Shown in pieces: positions 54,106-63,728 of a stretch of DNA of 64,000 bases (position 1 is the first letter of the stretch; every line of letters begins with the position of its first letter). The notes beneath the pieces were generated by a model, which did not search any database, was not told the origin of the DNA, and saw only the letters and a list, made by a program, of their open reading frames with translations. The stretch is taken from contig JADJYU010000001.1 in NCBI GenBank assembly GCA_016719565.1, forward strand, positions 62,001 to 126,000. The letters are read 5' to 3'. The translations under genes were made by a program, and so were the position numbers. This DNA comes from Ignavibacteria bacterium. Its GTDB lineage: Bacteria > Bacteroidota > Ignavibacteria > Tepidaquicellales > Tepidaquicellaceae.

Positions 54106-56543
54106 TTAAAATCCGAATCCGTCATTTCCCGGCTGGTCATTTACTCTTCTTCTTTTCTTATCCGGAGTTTTTGTATCTGTTCCGAATCGGTAAGTCAGCG
54201 TTGCAAATACTGATCTCGTATCTCTTTTTCTCATAAATGTCTCGTTAAAATTCTGAGTATTGTTCAGCTTTACATCAAATTTCAGAGTATTGAAAACATC
54301 TGTGAATCTCAGTCCGAGACTTAGTTTCTTATCCATAAAATCTCTTTTCAGAGAAACATCAAATGACTGAAACGGCTCGAGCACTCCCTGCGCAAAGACA
54401 TTTCTACCTGAATAAAAATAAGTAAGTCCGAGATCGGCAAACACAGGAATGTAAATATTCGCAGTCAGTCTTCCGTTCCAGGTATAATTCTCATTCACGA
54501 ATCCGGAATCAAGATTGGTTGCGTCAATTTCATTTTTATAATAACTCACGCTTCCGTTAAGACTTATAAATTCTACAGGCTTTGAATTAACAACAAGCTC
54601 TGCTCCGTAATTTACATTCTTTCCGTAATTCTGAAATGTTAGAAGAGCTTTATTTGAATCAATAAGCTCTCTCGTCCTCGACATCTGATCTTTTGTGTGT
54701 GAATAAAATAATGAAGGATTTAATGTGATCGTTTCAAAATATTTAAGAAATCCGAGTTCGAGTGAATTTATATATTCAGGTTTCAGATCCGGATTTCCCG
54801 CAAAATAATTGAACGGATCCATCGCAGTAGTAAAAGGATTGATCATCGACAAGGATGGTCTGTTAATTTTCCTGGAATATGAGAACTGAAGTTCCTCTGT
54901 CTCACTTAACTTCTGCGAAGCGTTCAGACTCGGAAAAAGATCGAAGTAACTGCTTTTGTTTACTTCACCGGTAGTTTCCAGATCTCCCTTTGTGTCAGTC
55001 TGCTCACCTCTCAGTCCGAGACTCAAATTGAATTTTTTAATATTCATGCTGTAAACTCCGTAAAGAGAATAAATGTCTTCATCATATAAATATTTATTCG
55101 TCTGAGAAGTATCATTTACAAATGCATTAGAATTATAATCAAAATTTTCTACGCGGTAATCCTTGTCATTACTTCTTAATATGACTTTACCTCCGGTCTC
55201 AAATCTGGACTCCTTTGAAAAAGGATGAACGTAATCAACCGAAATATTTCCTTCGTTTGTAATATCGTCACTGTATCTGTTCACTATATCAGGATCCTGA
55301 ACTGCAGGGAATATATAGTTCTGAGTTGTCTCGTTGGTTGAATTATCTTTAAATTTTGTGTAGATCAGTTCCGAAGTGAGCGTCTGTCCGGGATTTTTAA
55401 ATTTTAAGAAATGATTCAATGACATGTCAAGAGTATAACCGTCGCCAATGTCATTTGTAATAAATTCATACTGATCTTCAAGGTCTCCCGTTATAGTGCT
55501 CAGAGTTTTTGCAGAAGACTTATCATTTCTTCTTCTGTCTCTGTAATTGTAATTTAGGTTATAACTCAGAGAATTTGTTTCACTGATGTTGTAATCAAAA
55601 CCGCCTTTTAAAAAATTTCCGATCGTTCTTGAAAGCCCGTCAGCAGTTTGATTATAAAGTGAATTGCTTGAAAATACTTCCCTGTTATTTTCTCCCGTTA
55701 TATAATAGTTATATAATCTGTAATCGTAACTGCCGAAGACATTCATTTTATCTTTTCTGAAATTAAAATTCAGGGATCCATTATATTTATCCTGTGAACC
55801 TGCATTCAGCATTATGTTTCCGTTATATCCGAAGTCTTCATTCTTTTTAAGAATAATATTAATAATCCCTGCGGAATTCTCAGCGTCGTATTTAGCTGAG
55901 GGATTTGTAACAAGTTCAACTGACTGAATTAAATTTGAGGGGATCTGATCGAGCACTGAATTCCTGGTTTCACTGTTCTTCATTCCGAATGGTTTTCCGT
56001 CGACGAGTATTTTCACATTCTGATCTCCTCTGAGACTGATGTTCCCGTCTGCATCGACAGCAACTGAAGGTATATTCTTCAAAACATCTACTGCGGAACC
56101 GCCCTGCACATTCATTCCCTGTTCTACGTTGAATATTTTTTATCGGCTTTAAATTCAATTGCGCTGCGTTCGGCTTCCACATTTATTTCCTCAGTAGTAG
56201 TTTCTCCTGAATTAAGTTTCACCGGATCGAGCGCGATTTTTTGTTCGGCGGCGCTGATCTTGATACCTCTGATGTGAGCTTTGCTGTAACCTATAAGGTC
56301 AATTTTTATATTATAAACTTCGTCAGGAAGATTTTTAAAACTGAACTTTCCTTCTGAGTTTGTCTCCGTACCTGTTACAAGGGAAGAGTCTTTGCCGTTA
56401 AGAAGTGATACAGAAGCCGCTTCCACATTGGCTCCTGACTTACTGTCTGTTACGCTTCCGGATATTTCACCTGATTGTGAATAGGAGATCCGGGAAATCG
56501 TTACTATTAATATTATTATTGATAGTCTGAATAAATTTGTCAT
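54106..56543 (-). CDS. outer membrane beta-barrel receptor with CarboxypepD_reg and plug domains (frameshifted)
   Basis: The reconstructed protein has about 812 residues: signal peptide (1-22), carboxypeptidase-regulatory-like beta domain (about 25-112), TonB-dependent-receptor plug (about 140-235, GGSAVDVLKNIPSVAVDADG and VKILVDGKP) and a large OMP barrel (PF14905-like) ending in TLTYRFGT. As assembled, the first 139 residues stop at 56124 and the rest starts at 56115. The bases between read in frame as KIFNVEQGM if one A is added to the T6 run at 56136-56141. This subfamily lacks a clear TonB box and its substrate is unknown. Confidence 0.85.
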
Positions 56544-56786
56544 GAAGGGTTTTTTATAATTTTAAAAATTCAATACGGAATAAATTTGTCAAAGTTATTA
56601 CGGCCTCTGATTTTTAAATTATGACTTATTAAAATTTAAAAGGTTTCATAAAATTTATTTTAAAGTTTTAATGCGACTTTTTTGTGATCTGATACGTCTT
56701 GCATGTAAACGACTTTTAACAATTTTATCTGACCATTTTACATACTGCCAAGATATGATTTTTTATAAATATTAAATTTTAAAAAT

Positions 56787-58193
56787 ATGAACCGGTATTA
56801 CATTCTTATATTCAAAGTTTGTCTAATGATAAGTATGTATTCATTTGCAGTATTTTCAGACGTTAAGAATGATTTTGAAAATATCATGAATGAATGTGAA
56901 AAGAAAGATATCTTCTCAGGCACAGTCCTGACTTACACTGACGGAAACATAATTTATGAGAAAGCAATTGGTTTATCAGACAGGAAGAAAAATATTCCGA
57001 ATGAAACTTATACAAAGCATAATATTGCTTCTATCGGAAAACTTTTCACAGCTGTGATTATACTGCAGCTTGCGCAGGAAGGAAAGCTGGATCCGGACAG
57101 TAAAATTTCATCTTACATAAAAGGAGCAAGTAACAAAGTAACTATCAGACAGCTGCTTCAGCATACTTCCGGTTACGGGGATTACCTTAATGATCCTGAG
57201 TATTCAAAGAATCCTGTGAAGTATAAAAATATAAAAGATCTGACAGAACTCATACTTAAGGAGCCGCTAAAGTTTGAAGCAGGACAAGAATTTTCTTATT
57301 CAAATTCCGGATATGTACTGCTCGGAGGAGTAATTGAATTTATAACCGGAAAGTCCTATTCCGAAAATCTTTCGAAAAGGATACTTGATCCTTTGGGAAT
57401 GAAAAATTCCGAATACGATTACAAAGAGCCGGGAGATATAAAAAGAGCTATTGGATATATTAAAGATATTACCGGTAAATTTTCTGATAACAGGGATTTA
57501 ACTGAAGTCCCGACTCCTGCAGGCGGGATGTATTCTACTGCGCATGACCTTTATTTATTCGGCAGATCTTTTCTGGAAAATAATTTACTTTTAAATGAAG
57601 ATTCTAAGCTTACATTTTTTACTGAATTCTCTTCGGAAAGTCAGGTAAATCTTCAGCAAATATTTTCTGATCCGGGAGGCGGTAATATATATGCGGGCGG
57701 ATCTCCCGGAATAAATTCTCTGCTTATGATCTTCCCGCAGAAGAAAACAGTCACGGTAATTTTATCCAATTATGATCAGGCTGCAAATAATATAGAAAAA
57801 AATATTACAGACCTCATACTTAAAGGTGAATTGAATTTACCGAAACCAACTATAGCTGAATTTATATATTCAGCCATTAATGAAAAGGGAATTGATTATA
57901 CCGGTGAAAATTTTAAAAGTATAATGTCTGAAAACGGATATGAGATAAGGAATGAAAAGCTGCTGAATCAGACAGGATACAGATTTTTAAAGTCGGGACT
58001 GACTGACGAAAGTATAATGATCTTTAAAAAAAATGCGGAAATGTTTCCCGATGTTGCCAATTGTTATGACAGTCTCGGTGAAGCATATTTACTGAAAGGG
58101 GATAAAGTGAATGCTGCCGCAAATTTTAAGAAAGTTCTGGAGATAGATCCGGAAAACGAGAATGCAAAAAACATACTCAATAAATTAAACTGA
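56787..58193 (+). CDS. serine hydrolase (beta-lactamase/PBP class C type) with TPR tail
   Basis: A 468-residue exported enzyme. Signal peptide (about 1-24); SxxK motif ASIGK (about residues 81-85) with the nucleophile Ser; Tyr motif YSNSG (about 171-175); and a late GGSPG in place of KTG (about 306-310). Two TPR helices close the protein (about 397-468). Substrate unknown; the family includes esterases, D-aminopeptidases and penicillin-binding proteins, and this member need not hydrolyse beta-lactams. Confidence 0.85.
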   Translation: MNRYYILIFKVCLMISMYSFAVFSDVKNDFENIMNECEKKDIFSGTVLTYTDGNIIYEKAIGLSDRKKNIPNETYTKHNIASIGKLFTAVIILQLAQEGKLDPDSKISSYIKGASNKVTIRQLLQHTSGYGDYLNDPEYSKNPVKYKNIKDLTELILKEPLKFEAGQEFSYSNSGYVLLGGVIEFITGKSYSENLSKRILDPLGMKNSEYDYKEPGDIKRAIGYIKDITGKFSDNRDLTEVPTPAGGMYSTAHDLYLFGRSFLENNLLLNEDSKLTFFTEFSSESQVNLQQIFSDPGGGNIYAGGSPGINSLLMIFPQKKTVTVILSNYDQAANNIEKNITDLILKGELNLPKPTIAEFIYSAINEKGIDYTGENFKSIMSENGYEIRNEKLLNQTGYRFLKSGLTDESIMIFKKNAEMFPDVANCYDSLGEAYLLKGDKVNAAANFKKVLEIDPENENAKNILNKLN

Positions 58194-58254
58194 TCAGACT
58201 ATATTAAGATAATGATATATTAGTTTTAACACTCAAATATATGAATTGGGGAAA

Positions 58255-58590
58255 TTATTTTACTTCCCCTACCCTTTCTTTTTTTTTTTTCATAAAATCC
58301 ATTATGTACAATACGAAAGCAAAAAAAGTAAAAACCGCCATTACAATTATTATCATATTGGATCTCATAAGCCCGGTTACAAGAAACATTACGAATGAAA
58401 CAAAAGTCAGAGCGACTGCAATATGAGCTGAGGTCTTATTATCCTTCTTTACGGAAAAGGAAAGTATGAGAAGTATCACACCGATACCCGGGGCTATAAG
58501 TGCTGTCGGACTGTTAGATATCATAAAGCCAAAAATCCCGAGCCCGATCAGGACTACGGCATTAGCTATCATTATTCTGTATATATTCAT
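58255..58590 (-). CDS. small four-helix membrane protein
   Basis: A 111-residue hydrophobic protein with four evenly spaced helices (about 7-25, 29-47, 56-73, 77-100) and a Lys-rich C-terminus (KKKKERVGEVK). No family recognised. It faces the serine-hydrolase gene tail to tail, and the GGGGAA/TTCCCC hairpin at 58248-58269 overlaps its last codons and could end both transcripts. Confidence 0.65.
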   Translation of the reverse strand: MNIYRIMIANAVVLIGLGIFGFMISNSPTALIAPGIGVILLILSFSVKKDNKTSAHIAVALTFVSFVMFLVTGLMRSNMIIIVMAVFTFFAFVLYIMDFMKKKKERVGEVK

Positions 58591-58739
58591 TATAGTTTTA
58601 TTTAATTGATTAATATTCTTTGCAGGAAGTTAGTCAGATGAAAAATTAATTTAAACATACTTTTAAAATTCAGACTGAAATATTTAAGTTAATTTATTCA
58701 GTGTATTTTCATTCGTTGTATTCAACCTCCATAACTTAC

Positions 58740-58769
58740 TTGACAAAATAAATCATTTGCCTTATTTTG
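58740..58769 (+). promoter_or_regulatory. promoter of the lrp-glnA unit (TTGACA-17-TATTTTG)
   Basis: TTGACA at 58740-58745, 17-base spacer, TATTTTG at 58763-58769. The layout matches the promoters at 40814 and 43701. The transcript would start near 58776, just ahead of the Lrp frame, and would include glnA. Confidence 0.65.
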
Positions 58770-58806
58770 TTAGGAAATTTTTATAGTAAACCTAAATAAT
58801 TAAGGC

Positions 58807-59289
58807 ATTTCAACTTTATTAAAAAATACCGATGAGCTGAAGCTGGATCAGATCGACATTAAGATACTTTCCGAACTTCAGAAAAATTCACAGATCAAAA
58901 AAAATGAACTTGCAGAAAAGATAGGACTTTCCCTGCCCTCTACCATTGACAGAATTACAAAACTCGAATCGCATGATTACATCAAATCCTATCATGCAAT
59001 ACTGAATCACAAAAAGCTTAAACAGGATATTACGTGTTTTATTTTTGTCATAAGCGAATCATCAAAACATTATCCGAGCATAGTGGAGCACAGTCAGAAT
59101 ATGAAAGAAGTACTTGAATGTCATTCCATAACAGGCGACGGTTCGCATTTGCTTAAGATCAGGACTGAGAATACCACCACACTGGAAAAGCTTTTGTCAA
59201 AGATCCAGAACTGGCCAGGGGTGAAATCTTCAAAGACAAGCATTGTACTTTCCACACACAAAGAAACTTTTGAAATTAATATTAAATAA
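58807..59289 (+). CDS. Lrp/AsnC-family transcriptional regulator, start unclear
   Basis: About 160 residues. An N-terminal winged helix (LDQIDIKILSELQKN, KNELAEKIGLSLPST, RITKLE) and a C-terminal RAM/ligand domain (HSITGDGSHLLKIRTE) identify the family. The frame is open from 58804 but has no ATG, GTG or TTG ahead of the DNA-binding domain. ATT at 58807 or CTG at 58837/58843 are the possible starts; the first ATG (59077-59100 region) would lose the whole DNA-binding part. Either a rare start or a base error applies. It lies 14 bases before glnA, so it probably controls nitrogen assimilation. Confidence 0.8.
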   Translation: MSTLLKNTDELKLDQIDIKILSELQKNSQIKKNELAEKIGLSLPSTIDRITKLESHDYIKSYHAILNHKKLKQDITCFIFVISESSKHYPSIVEHSQNMKEVLECHSITGDGSHLLKIRTENTTTLEKLLSKIQNWPGVKSSKTSIVLSTHKETFEINIK

Positions 59290-59303
59290 ATAAAAAATAA
59301 TCT

Positions 59304-60758
59304 ATGTCAGAAAAAACAAACATCGGGGACGAAAAGGAAAAAATTAAAAAGATCAATGACGTTTTCAAGCTGTTAAAAGAAAAGGAGATCAAAATGATCG
59401 ACCTTAGATTTACAGATCTGCCGGGTCAATGGCAGCATCTGACAATTCCACTGAACAAACTTACTGAAGCCACATTCTATGAAGGGATTGGATTTGACGG
59501 TTCGTCGATAAGAGGATGGAAGAGCACCAATGACTCCGACATGCTTGCAATCCCGGATCCTTCTACTGCAAACGTAGATCCTTTTATGACAACAAAAACT
59601 CTCAGCATGATCTGCAACATTTATGAACCTGAGTCAAAGAAAATATATGATCTTGATCCGAGAAATATTGCCAGGAAAGCGGTAGAGTATCTGAAGTCAA
59701 CCGGAATTGCCGATACGGCATTTATCGGTCCCGAAGCTGAGTTTTTTATCCTCGATCACGTAGCTTATAATATTAATGAATATTCAAGCTGGTACAGGAT
59801 TGATTCTTCCGAAGGTTTCTGGAATACAGGCAGTGAGAAAGAACTTAATCTCGGACATAAGATCCGTCTGAAGGAAGGATACTTTCCGGTTCCTCCGTCT
59901 GATTCGACAAATGATCTGAGAAGTCTGATGGTGGAAAATTTAATAAATGTCGGTATTGATGTAGAGATGCATCATCACGAAGTTGCGACCGGAGGACAGG
60001 CGGAAATTGATTTTAAATACTGTCCCCTGCTTGACTGCGCCGACAATCTTCAGATGTTTAAATACATTGTAAAAAATACTGCGAAGTCGGTAGGTAAGAC
60101 TGCGACCTTCATGCCGAAACCTCTATTCGGTGACAACGGCAGCGGAATGCATACTCACATAAGTTTATGGAAAGACGGTCAGCCTCTCTTTGCCGGAAAT
60201 GAATACGCAGGTCTTAGTGAAATGGCTTTGCATTTTATAGGCGGCATTCTGAAACACGCTCCGTCTATTCTTGCATTCACAAATCCGACTACTAACTCTT
60301 ACAAAAGACTTGTTCCCGGTTATGAAGCTCCCGTAAATCTTGCATATTCCAAAAGCAACAGAAGCGCAGCTATAAGGATACCGATGTATTCCGATAATCC
60401 AAAAGCAAAGAGAATTGAGTTCAGATGTCCTGACGGTACGGCAAATCCTTATCTCGCATTTCCGGCAATATTGCTCGCAGGTCTTGACGGAATAATAAAT
60501 AAAATTCATCCGGGCGATCCGCTCGACAGGGATATTTTTCATATGGATGAAAAGGAATTAAAAAAACTCGGACATGCTCCGGAAGATCTCACTGTAGCTC
60601 TGCATAATCTCGAACATGACAATGAATATCTGAAGCAGGGCGGGATCTTTACTGATCAGCTGATCGAAACGTGGATAGATTATAAAATGAAAAAAGAAGT
60701 TAAGGAAGTTCAGCTGAGACCGCATCCTTATGAGTTTCATCTGTATTATGAAGTTTAA
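59304..60758 (+). CDS. glnA: glutamine synthetase, type I
   Basis: A 484-residue GS I that makes glutamine from glutamate, ammonia and ATP. Family blocks: GFDGSSIRGW (about 72-81), metal-site GPEAEFFILD (about 142-151), HHHEVATGGQAEIDFK (about 224-239), NGSGMHTHISLWKDG (about 277-291) and NRSAAIRIP (about 351-359). The position of the adenylylated tyrosine in GSI-beta enzymes (NLYDLP) reads DIFHMD here, so Tyr is replaced by Phe and control by GlnE-type adenylylation is unlikely. The upstream Lrp-type gene offers an alternative regulator. The frame is intact. Confidence 0.95.
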   Translation: MSEKTNIGDEKEKIKKINDVFKLLKEKEIKMIDLRFTDLPGQWQHLTIPLNKLTEATFYEGIGFDGSSIRGWKSTNDSDMLAIPDPSTANVDPFMTTKTLSMICNIYEPESKKIYDLDPRNIARKAVEYLKSTGIADTAFIGPEAEFFILDHVAYNINEYSSWYRIDSSEGFWNTGSEKELNLGHKIRLKEGYFPVPPSDSTNDLRSLMVENLINVGIDVEMHHHEVATGGQAEIDFKYCPLLDCADNLQMFKYIVKNTAKSVGKTATFMPKPLFGDNGSGMHTHISLWKDGQPLFAGNEYAGLSEMALHFIGGILKHAPSILAFTNPTTNSYKRLVPGYEAPVNLAYSKSNRSAAIRIPMYSDNPKAKRIEFRCPDGTANPYLAFPAILLAGLDGIINKIHPGDPLDRDIFHMDEKELKKLGHAPEDLTVALHNLEHDNEYLKQGGIFTDQLIETWIDYKMKKEVKEVQLRPHPYEFHLYYEV

Positions 60759-60940
60759 TTTCCATTACTGTTTTTTCAAAACATATCTGAAATAGTTCTT
60801 TAAAATTACGCCCCTGAATTAATCAGAAATAGTTCAGGGGTTTACTATTAAGAAAAGTATTTTGATGTCTTTACGGAACAATACAGGAATTTTTGATTTT
60901 AATTAATTAATTCCTTTTCAAAATTAATTAATATCTTATT

Positions 60941-61852
60941 ATGAAAAACTTAATCAGATCAATACCGGCAGTAACATTAAGTCTTCTTATCTTATTCTTT
61001 TCCGGATGCAGCAAAAAAAATGATACCGGCTTTAATGATCTTTCAGCGCCTGTTCCTGAAGGTACTTCAGTTGATCCCGATATTTCAAATCGATCATTAG
61101 GCAATTCTGGTCAGGAAATAAATAACCGGACATTTAAATCAGTTTCATTAGATAATCCGAATCTAAGCGAGAGGATGTTTATCCGTAAAGGAACTATTGA
61201 ATTGGAAACTGAAAACTTTTCGGGCGCTGAAAATAAAATTTCGGATATTGTAAAAGAATATAATGGTTATGTTACAGCCTCATCATCAAAACTAAATGCT
61301 GCAGGAAAAAAGCAGGGAAGTATTTCAGCCAGAGTACCGGCTTCAAATTTTGATTCATTCCTAAAGAGTCTTGCCGCCGCCGGGGATATTATATCACAAA
61401 ATATTTCAGGGGATGATGTGACTTCCGAATACATTGATCTTACTGCGCGTCTGAATACTCAGAGGGAACTTGAGAAAAGATTACTTGATCTGCTCAATAC
61501 AAAGACTGCCGGATTAAGCGATGTAGTTGATGTTGAAGAAAAGCTTTCAGCTGTGAGAGAAAAAATTGAAAGCACTGAAGGCAGGATGAATTTTCTAAAG
61601 AATCAGTCTGCATATTCTACGCTTAACATTTCACTTTACGAACCGTCAATGCTTCAGACTGCATCAGGTTCAGGATTTTTATATGAGCTTGAAAACAGCG
61701 TGAAGGAAGGACTTCAGGGATTCATGGGAGTGTTCAGTTTTATGATAACTTTTATAATTTCTTCACTGCCGTTAATTGCGATGATGCTTTTAGCAATTTA
61801 TTTTTTCAGGAAATTTTACAGACAAAGAAAAGTAAAGCTTCAGAAATCATGA
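60941..61852 (+). CDS. DUF4349 lipoprotein
   Basis: A 303-residue protein. Lipobox FFSGC with Cys 23; a DUF4349 body (about 78-240) beginning MFIRKGTIELETENF, with VPASNFDSFLKSL and a long central coiled coil (about 165-215, TARLNTQRELEKRL); one C-terminal membrane helix (about 262-292) with a basic tail. Function unknown; members are envelope proteins in many phyla. The coiled coil and two anchors suggest a spanning role. A hairpin follows at 61876. Confidence 0.85.
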   Translation: MKNLIRSIPAVTLSLLILFFSGCSKKNDTGFNDLSAPVPEGTSVDPDISNRSLGNSGQEINNRTFKSVSLDNPNLSERMFIRKGTIELETENFSGAENKISDIVKEYNGYVTASSSKLNAAGKKQGSISARVPASNFDSFLKSLAAAGDIISQNISGDDVTSEYIDLTARLNTQRELEKRLLDLLNTKTAGLSDVVDVEEKLSAVREKIESTEGRMNFLKNQSAYSTLNISLYEPSMLQTASGSGFLYELENSVKEGLQGFMGVFSFMITFIISSLPLIAMMLLAIYFFRKFYRQRKVKLQKS

Positions 61853-61875
61853 AATTTGATTTAACCTCATAAGGA

Positions 61876-61900
61876 AACAGGACAGAATATCTGTCCTGTT
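61876..61900 (+). terminator. hairpin after the DUF4349 gene, probable terminator
   Basis: Perfect eleven-base stem AACAGGACAGA / TCTGTCCTGTT with loop ATA. There is no T tract, so its role as an intrinsic terminator is uncertain; it may stall or protect RNA ends. Confidence 0.55.
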
Positions 61901-61964
61901 ATCCTGAGGGCCGGCTCATATTTGGGGTTATGCACCAACAATATTTACCGATTAGTAAACACCC

Positions 61965-62351
61965 TTATTTTTTTATAAGAAACGAATTGGCCAGAATATT
62001 TCCTGATTCCTCGATCCTGTATTCAAATTCTTCCGGTAATCTTTCTGTACCGGGTTTGAAAATAACTGAATAAATTCCGGGATACATATATCCGTCAATC
62101 AGCGTTTCGTAAAGATTTCCGTTCTTTTCATATATACTGAGTTTTACATGACCTTCCATTTTCAGCTCAAGAGGAATTACAGCCATACCGGATGTAAAAG
62201 TTTTATTTTCTGTTTTATCCAGATATTCCAGAAGTTCCTCTTCTGTAAACTCAGTTGTATAGTTATTTTCCGGAAGATCACGGGAATTCACTGAATGAGC
62301 TGAACTCATTGTTAAGGAGTAAATTGTTATTAATATTATTAAAGTTTTCAT
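61965..62351 (-). CDS. free-standing T9SS-sorting-domain-like protein
   Basis: A 128-residue secreted protein: signal peptide (about 1-18), a short acidic linker, then about 80 residues with the strand order of a T9SS type A C-terminal domain. The blocks VIPLELKMEGHVKLSIYEKNG, LIDGYMYPGIYSVIF and a final ANSFLIKK match FEIPVDANVKLSVYDNSG, ITDGFKPAGYYTVDF and KVLKMSVIK of the IgGFc-like proteins. The NYPNPFNP lead is absent, and there is no cargo domain. It may be an adapter or a remnant. Confidence 0.7.
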   Translation of the reverse strand: MKTLIILITIYSLTMSSAHSVNSRDLPENNYTTEFTEEELLEYLDKTENKTFTSGMAVIPLELKMEGHVKLSIYEKNGNLYETLIDGYMYPGIYSVIFKPGTERLPEEFEYRIEESGNILANSFLIKK

Positions 62352-62551
62352 TTTAATTTAATTTTTTTTATTTAAAATCAATCTGTACAAAAATGCTCAT
62401 TTACTTCTGAAAAGTTAATAGCAGACATTACACTATTTACATAAGTATGTTTACTTAATAAAAGCGTCAGCAAAATAAATGAATTTATCATACTTAAATT
62501 ATTACCTTAATATTTTAAGGGTAGGTTTTTAATTTCTTTCAAATTATAAAC

Positions 62552-63613
62552 ATGAATTTAAAAGATCACAAAGGACGCGGGTCGCAATTTAACCTGCCGA
62601 ACAGATTTGAAAAAATACACAGCGATGTGAATTTTTTTGATGAAGAATATTTTGAAGACGAAGATAAGAGAATTGACACAGAGTATTTCAATGATAATTC
62701 TAAATCAGTTTTGACAGAAAATAATAGTCCGGACATTAAGGCAAAGTTCAGCATCAATCCTTACCGGGGCTGCGAGCACGGCTGTATTTACTGTTACGCC
62801 AGGCCGACACATGAATATCTCGGTTTCTCTTCCGGTCTGGACTTTGAATCAAAGATAATGATAAAGCAAAATGCGCCGGATCTTTTACGCAAAGAGTTTT
62901 TAAAAAAATCATGGATCCCTCAGCCGGTATTTTTTTCAGGCAACACGGATTGTTATCAGCCTGTGGAAAGAAAGCTTCAGATCACGAGGAAATGTCTTGA
63001 AGTATTTGATGAATTCAGAAATCCGGTGATGATCATTACTAAGAATTCACTGATAAAAAGAGATGCGGATATACTGACAGAAATGGCACAGCTTAATATT
63101 GTAAAAGTAATAGTTTCAATTACCACTTTGAATTTTGATCTGCAGAGAAAAATGGAACCAAGGACTTCGTCTCCTGCAAAAAGACTTGATACAATTGAGT
63201 ATCTGACATCAAAAGGAATACCAACGGGCGTGAACATTGCTCCGATAATTCCGGGACTGACTGATGAAGAAATTCCGGAGATCTTGAAGCAGAGCTCTGA
63301 AAGAGGCGCATTGTTTGCAGGCCGAGTTATACTAAGATTACCGCACTCTGTAAAAATACTTTTTGAGAACTGGCTTGAAAAAAACTATCCGGACAGATCA
63401 AATAAAATACTGAACAGAGTAAGAGAAATGCACGGCGGGGAACTGTACAATCATACTTACGGCAGAAGACTGACGGGCGAAGGGAAATATGCTGATATGA
63501 TAAAAATGATCTTTGATTCTAACTGCAGAAAGTACGGATTAAATGAGAATATTTTAAAGCTGTCAGCTGATAAATTCACATTGCCGCGGAATGGACAGGG
63601 CAGTTTATTTTGA
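62552..63613 (+). CDS. PA0069/SplB-like radical SAM protein
   Basis: A 353-residue radical SAM protein. The cluster site is C74-x3-C78-x2-C81 in GCEHGCIYCYARPTHEYLG. Later family blocks are FSGNTDCYQPVE (about 129-140), MIITKNSLIKRD and GVNIAPIIPGLTDEE (about 226-240). The group is annotated PA0069/Rv2578c-like; its substrate is unknown, and resemblance to spore photoproduct lyase is structural only. The start is preceded by an AT-rich region; the gene is alone or first in a unit with the RapZ-C-like gene 115 bases on. Confidence 0.88.
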   Translation: MNLKDHKGRGSQFNLPNRFEKIHSDVNFFDEEYFEDEDKRIDTEYFNDNSKSVLTENNSPDIKAKFSINPYRGCEHGCIYCYARPTHEYLGFSSGLDFESKIMIKQNAPDLLRKEFLKKSWIPQPVFFSGNTDCYQPVERKLQITRKCLEVFDEFRNPVMIITKNSLIKRDADILTEMAQLNIVKVIVSITTLNFDLQRKMEPRTSSPAKRLDTIEYLTSKGIPTGVNIAPIIPGLTDEEIPEILKQSSERGALFAGRVILRLPHSVKILFENWLEKNYPDRSNKILNRVREMHGGELYNHTYGRRLTGEGKYADMIKMIFDSNCRKYGLNENILKLSADKFTLPRNGQGSLF

Positions 63614-63728
63614 TACCTTTGAAAATATAAATCATGCGTCAATAAATTTTTAATATTAAATTTAAAACTGATTTACATTTGTTCACTTAAATTTTATCAT
63701 CTGTTTAATATATTAAGAAAAATATTTT

